Below, one piece after another: positions 63,048 through 64,000 of a stretch of DNA of 64,000 nt. The notes under the pieces are model-generated. The model saw only the letters and a list, made by a program, of their open reading frames with translations, was not told the DNA's origin and ran no database searches. The position numbers and the translations under genes are program-made. Each line of letters starts with the position of its first letter. Positions within the stretch are counted from its first letter, which is position 1. Origin of the DNA: Wenzhouxiangella sp. XN24 (lineage in GTDB: Bacteria > Pseudomonadota > Gammaproteobacteria > Steroidobacterales > XN24). The stretch covers positions 186,001-250,000 of the forward strand of contig NZ_JAAMFG010000035.1 of the NCBI RefSeq assembly GCF_011064545.1, in the 5' to 3' direction.

Positions 63048-64000
63048 ATGAAGCATCGTCGGTCCGCTTTGACTAGGTCTGCAGCTCTGACCAGCTCTCG
63101 CGGTAAGGTGTATTTCTTTCTGTTGTTATTTTATTTGGCGTTGGAATATACCAAGTTCCAGGATGTTCTTGGTCTTGAGGCGTTGAGGCTCGGGTTGTTC
63201 AGTGTTTTACTATTGCTCGTCTCAACTTTTTTCAATGTAAATATAACAAAGATAAATAATAATCAAATTCTTCTGATCGGTTTATTCTGCTTATACTTAG
63301 TCGTATTTGTGCCGTTCGCGCGAAATAATTATTTCGCGTTTCATACGGCTAAGGGGATGCTCATCTATTTACCGGTCATTTATAGTATCGTCCATCTTAT
63401 CAATGATGAAAAATCTTTAAATAGACTCATTTTATTCTTCGTGCTTGTAAGCGTCTATCTGTCAGTTTACGTCTTGACTAATCGTGGTTATGGGCCCGCC
63501 GGCACCGTAAGGGATGCTAACGATGTTGCCCTGGCCTTGGTGTTCTTGACTTCTTTCAGCCTCTTTCTATTCCGGACAGCAAATAGCAATAAGTATAAGT
63601 GGGTATATTTACTGGTCACGATACTTGTGATAGCGGCGATAGCGTATACAAGATCCAGAGGTGGGTTCTTGGGTCTCTCTGCCGTGTTAGGGGTTTATGT
63701 TCTGTTCAGCCACCATAAGCTTAAAGCCATATTGATGGCGCTGGTTATCGTATCTGTGTTTACCTATACGGCAGACGACGATTTCTTGGGGGAAATTTCC
63801 TCCATTACCGACACTTCAGAGTCTACAGCTTCTTCTCGGCTTCTCACCTGGAAAGATGCGACGAAAATGTTTCTTGATAACCCTTTGGGGGTCGGCCCTG
63901 GAAATTTTCCAATTCGTTTCGACGAGTATCAGTCGGAAGAGCATGCAAGGGGTAATATGTGGGGTCGTTCCGCTCATTCTTTATGGTTTACGCTGCTTCC
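63048..64000 (+). CDS. O-antigen ligase/polymerase-type membrane protein (3' end outside window)
   Basis: The first 317 codons of a polytopic membrane protein are present, running to the window end without a stop. About nine hydrophobic helices are visible (for example VYFFLLLFYLALEY and NNQILLIGLFCLYLVVFVPF). The Wzy_C-type periplasmic loop is marked by YTRSRGGFLGLSAVLGVYVL, FLDNPLGVGPGNFPIRFDEY and GRSAHSLWF, with the conserved Arg and His residues of ligases. In XrtA loci a ligase or polymerase of this type joins polymer units or links polymer to protein or lipid. The gene is very A+T-rich. The ATG at 63048 lacks a strong ribosome-binding site. Confidence 0.88.
   Translation, partial: MKHRRSALTRSAALTSSRGKVYFFLLLFYLALEYTKFQDVLGLEALRLGLFSVLLLLVSTFFNVNITKINNNQILLIGLFCLYLVVFVPFARNNYFAFHTAKGMLIYLPVIYSIVHLINDEKSLNRLILFFVLVSVYLSVYVLTNRGYGPAGTVRDANDVALALVFLTSFSLFLFRTANSNKYKWVYLLVTILVIAAIAYTRSRGGFLGLSAVLGVYVLFSHHKLKAILMALVIVSVFTYTADDDFLGEISSITDTSESTASSRLLTWKDATKMFLDNPLGVGPGNFPIRFDEYQSEEHARGNMWGRSAHSLWFTLL

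Overview
The window is a high-G+C proteobacterial chromosome segment, most likely from a gammaproteobacterium. I infer this from the gltX–tRNA-Ala–tRNA-Glu cluster, the bfr/bfd pair, an HAE1-type RND pump, a CbpA/CbpM chaperone pair and a complete XrtA (exosortase A) exopolysaccharide locus. No species can be named from the sequence alone. Most genes to about 54.8 kb are strongly G+C-rich. From about 54.8 kb to the end the DNA is clearly more A+T-rich (14 of 60 bases are G+C in 63241–63300), which suggests a more recently acquired sugar-polymer region.

Left part (1–16.7 kb): the 3' end of a probable outer-membrane beta-barrel gene; a 7-kb gene for a PKD/NHL/RHS-repeat surface lipoprotein with an A+T-rich C-terminal tail; a membrane-bound winged-helix/TPR regulator directly upstream of it on the same strand; a lone AbrB-type DNA-binding protein; an OlsB-like N-acyltransferase and a PlsC/OlsA-like acyltransferase (together a possible ornithine-lipid pathway) on either side of a DUF4168 secreted protein and an NtrC-type two-component pair.

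Middle (16.2–35 kb): a tightly overlapping nine-gene V/A-type ATPase operon on the minus strand (order of transcription: stalk protein, C, I, K, F, E, A, B, D), followed by a small lipoprotein. Then come an MscS channel, a DUF4332 protein, tRNA-Val(CAC), a broken MazE-like antitoxin, VapBC, a winged-helix/nucleotidyltransferase gene with a paired palindromic operator, tRNA-Glu(TTC), tRNA-Ala(GGC), gltX and an RND pump with its adaptor.

35–40.3 kb: bacterioferritin and its ferredoxin behind a possible Fur-controlled promoter, an orphan minus-strand terminator with no gene in front of it (possible small RNA), a MATE transporter, CbpM/CbpA, and a REP-associated tyrosine transposase (RAYT). The RAYT is bounded by 14-bp inverted repeats, and its reading frame runs without a stop into cbpA.

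40.3–64 kb: the XrtA locus. In order it holds prsK–prsR (sensor kinase and sigma-54 activator), xrtA with a fused EpsI-like domain, prsT, polysaccharide export protein, chain-length protein, tyrosine autokinase, outer-membrane protein, polysaccharide deacetylase and FemAB-like protein, joined by short overlaps or gaps. After that come glycosyltransferases, a secreted protein of unknown function, a PaaK/CapK-like adenylating enzyme, a decayed IS3-family element abutting the tail of a beta-helix protein gene, another glycosyltransferase and the start of an O-antigen-ligase-type membrane protein cut by the window end. The kinase/regulator pair probably controls the export genes. The polymer would be built by the glycosyltransferases, length-controlled by the Wzz/autokinase pair and exported through the lipoprotein and outer-membrane protein.
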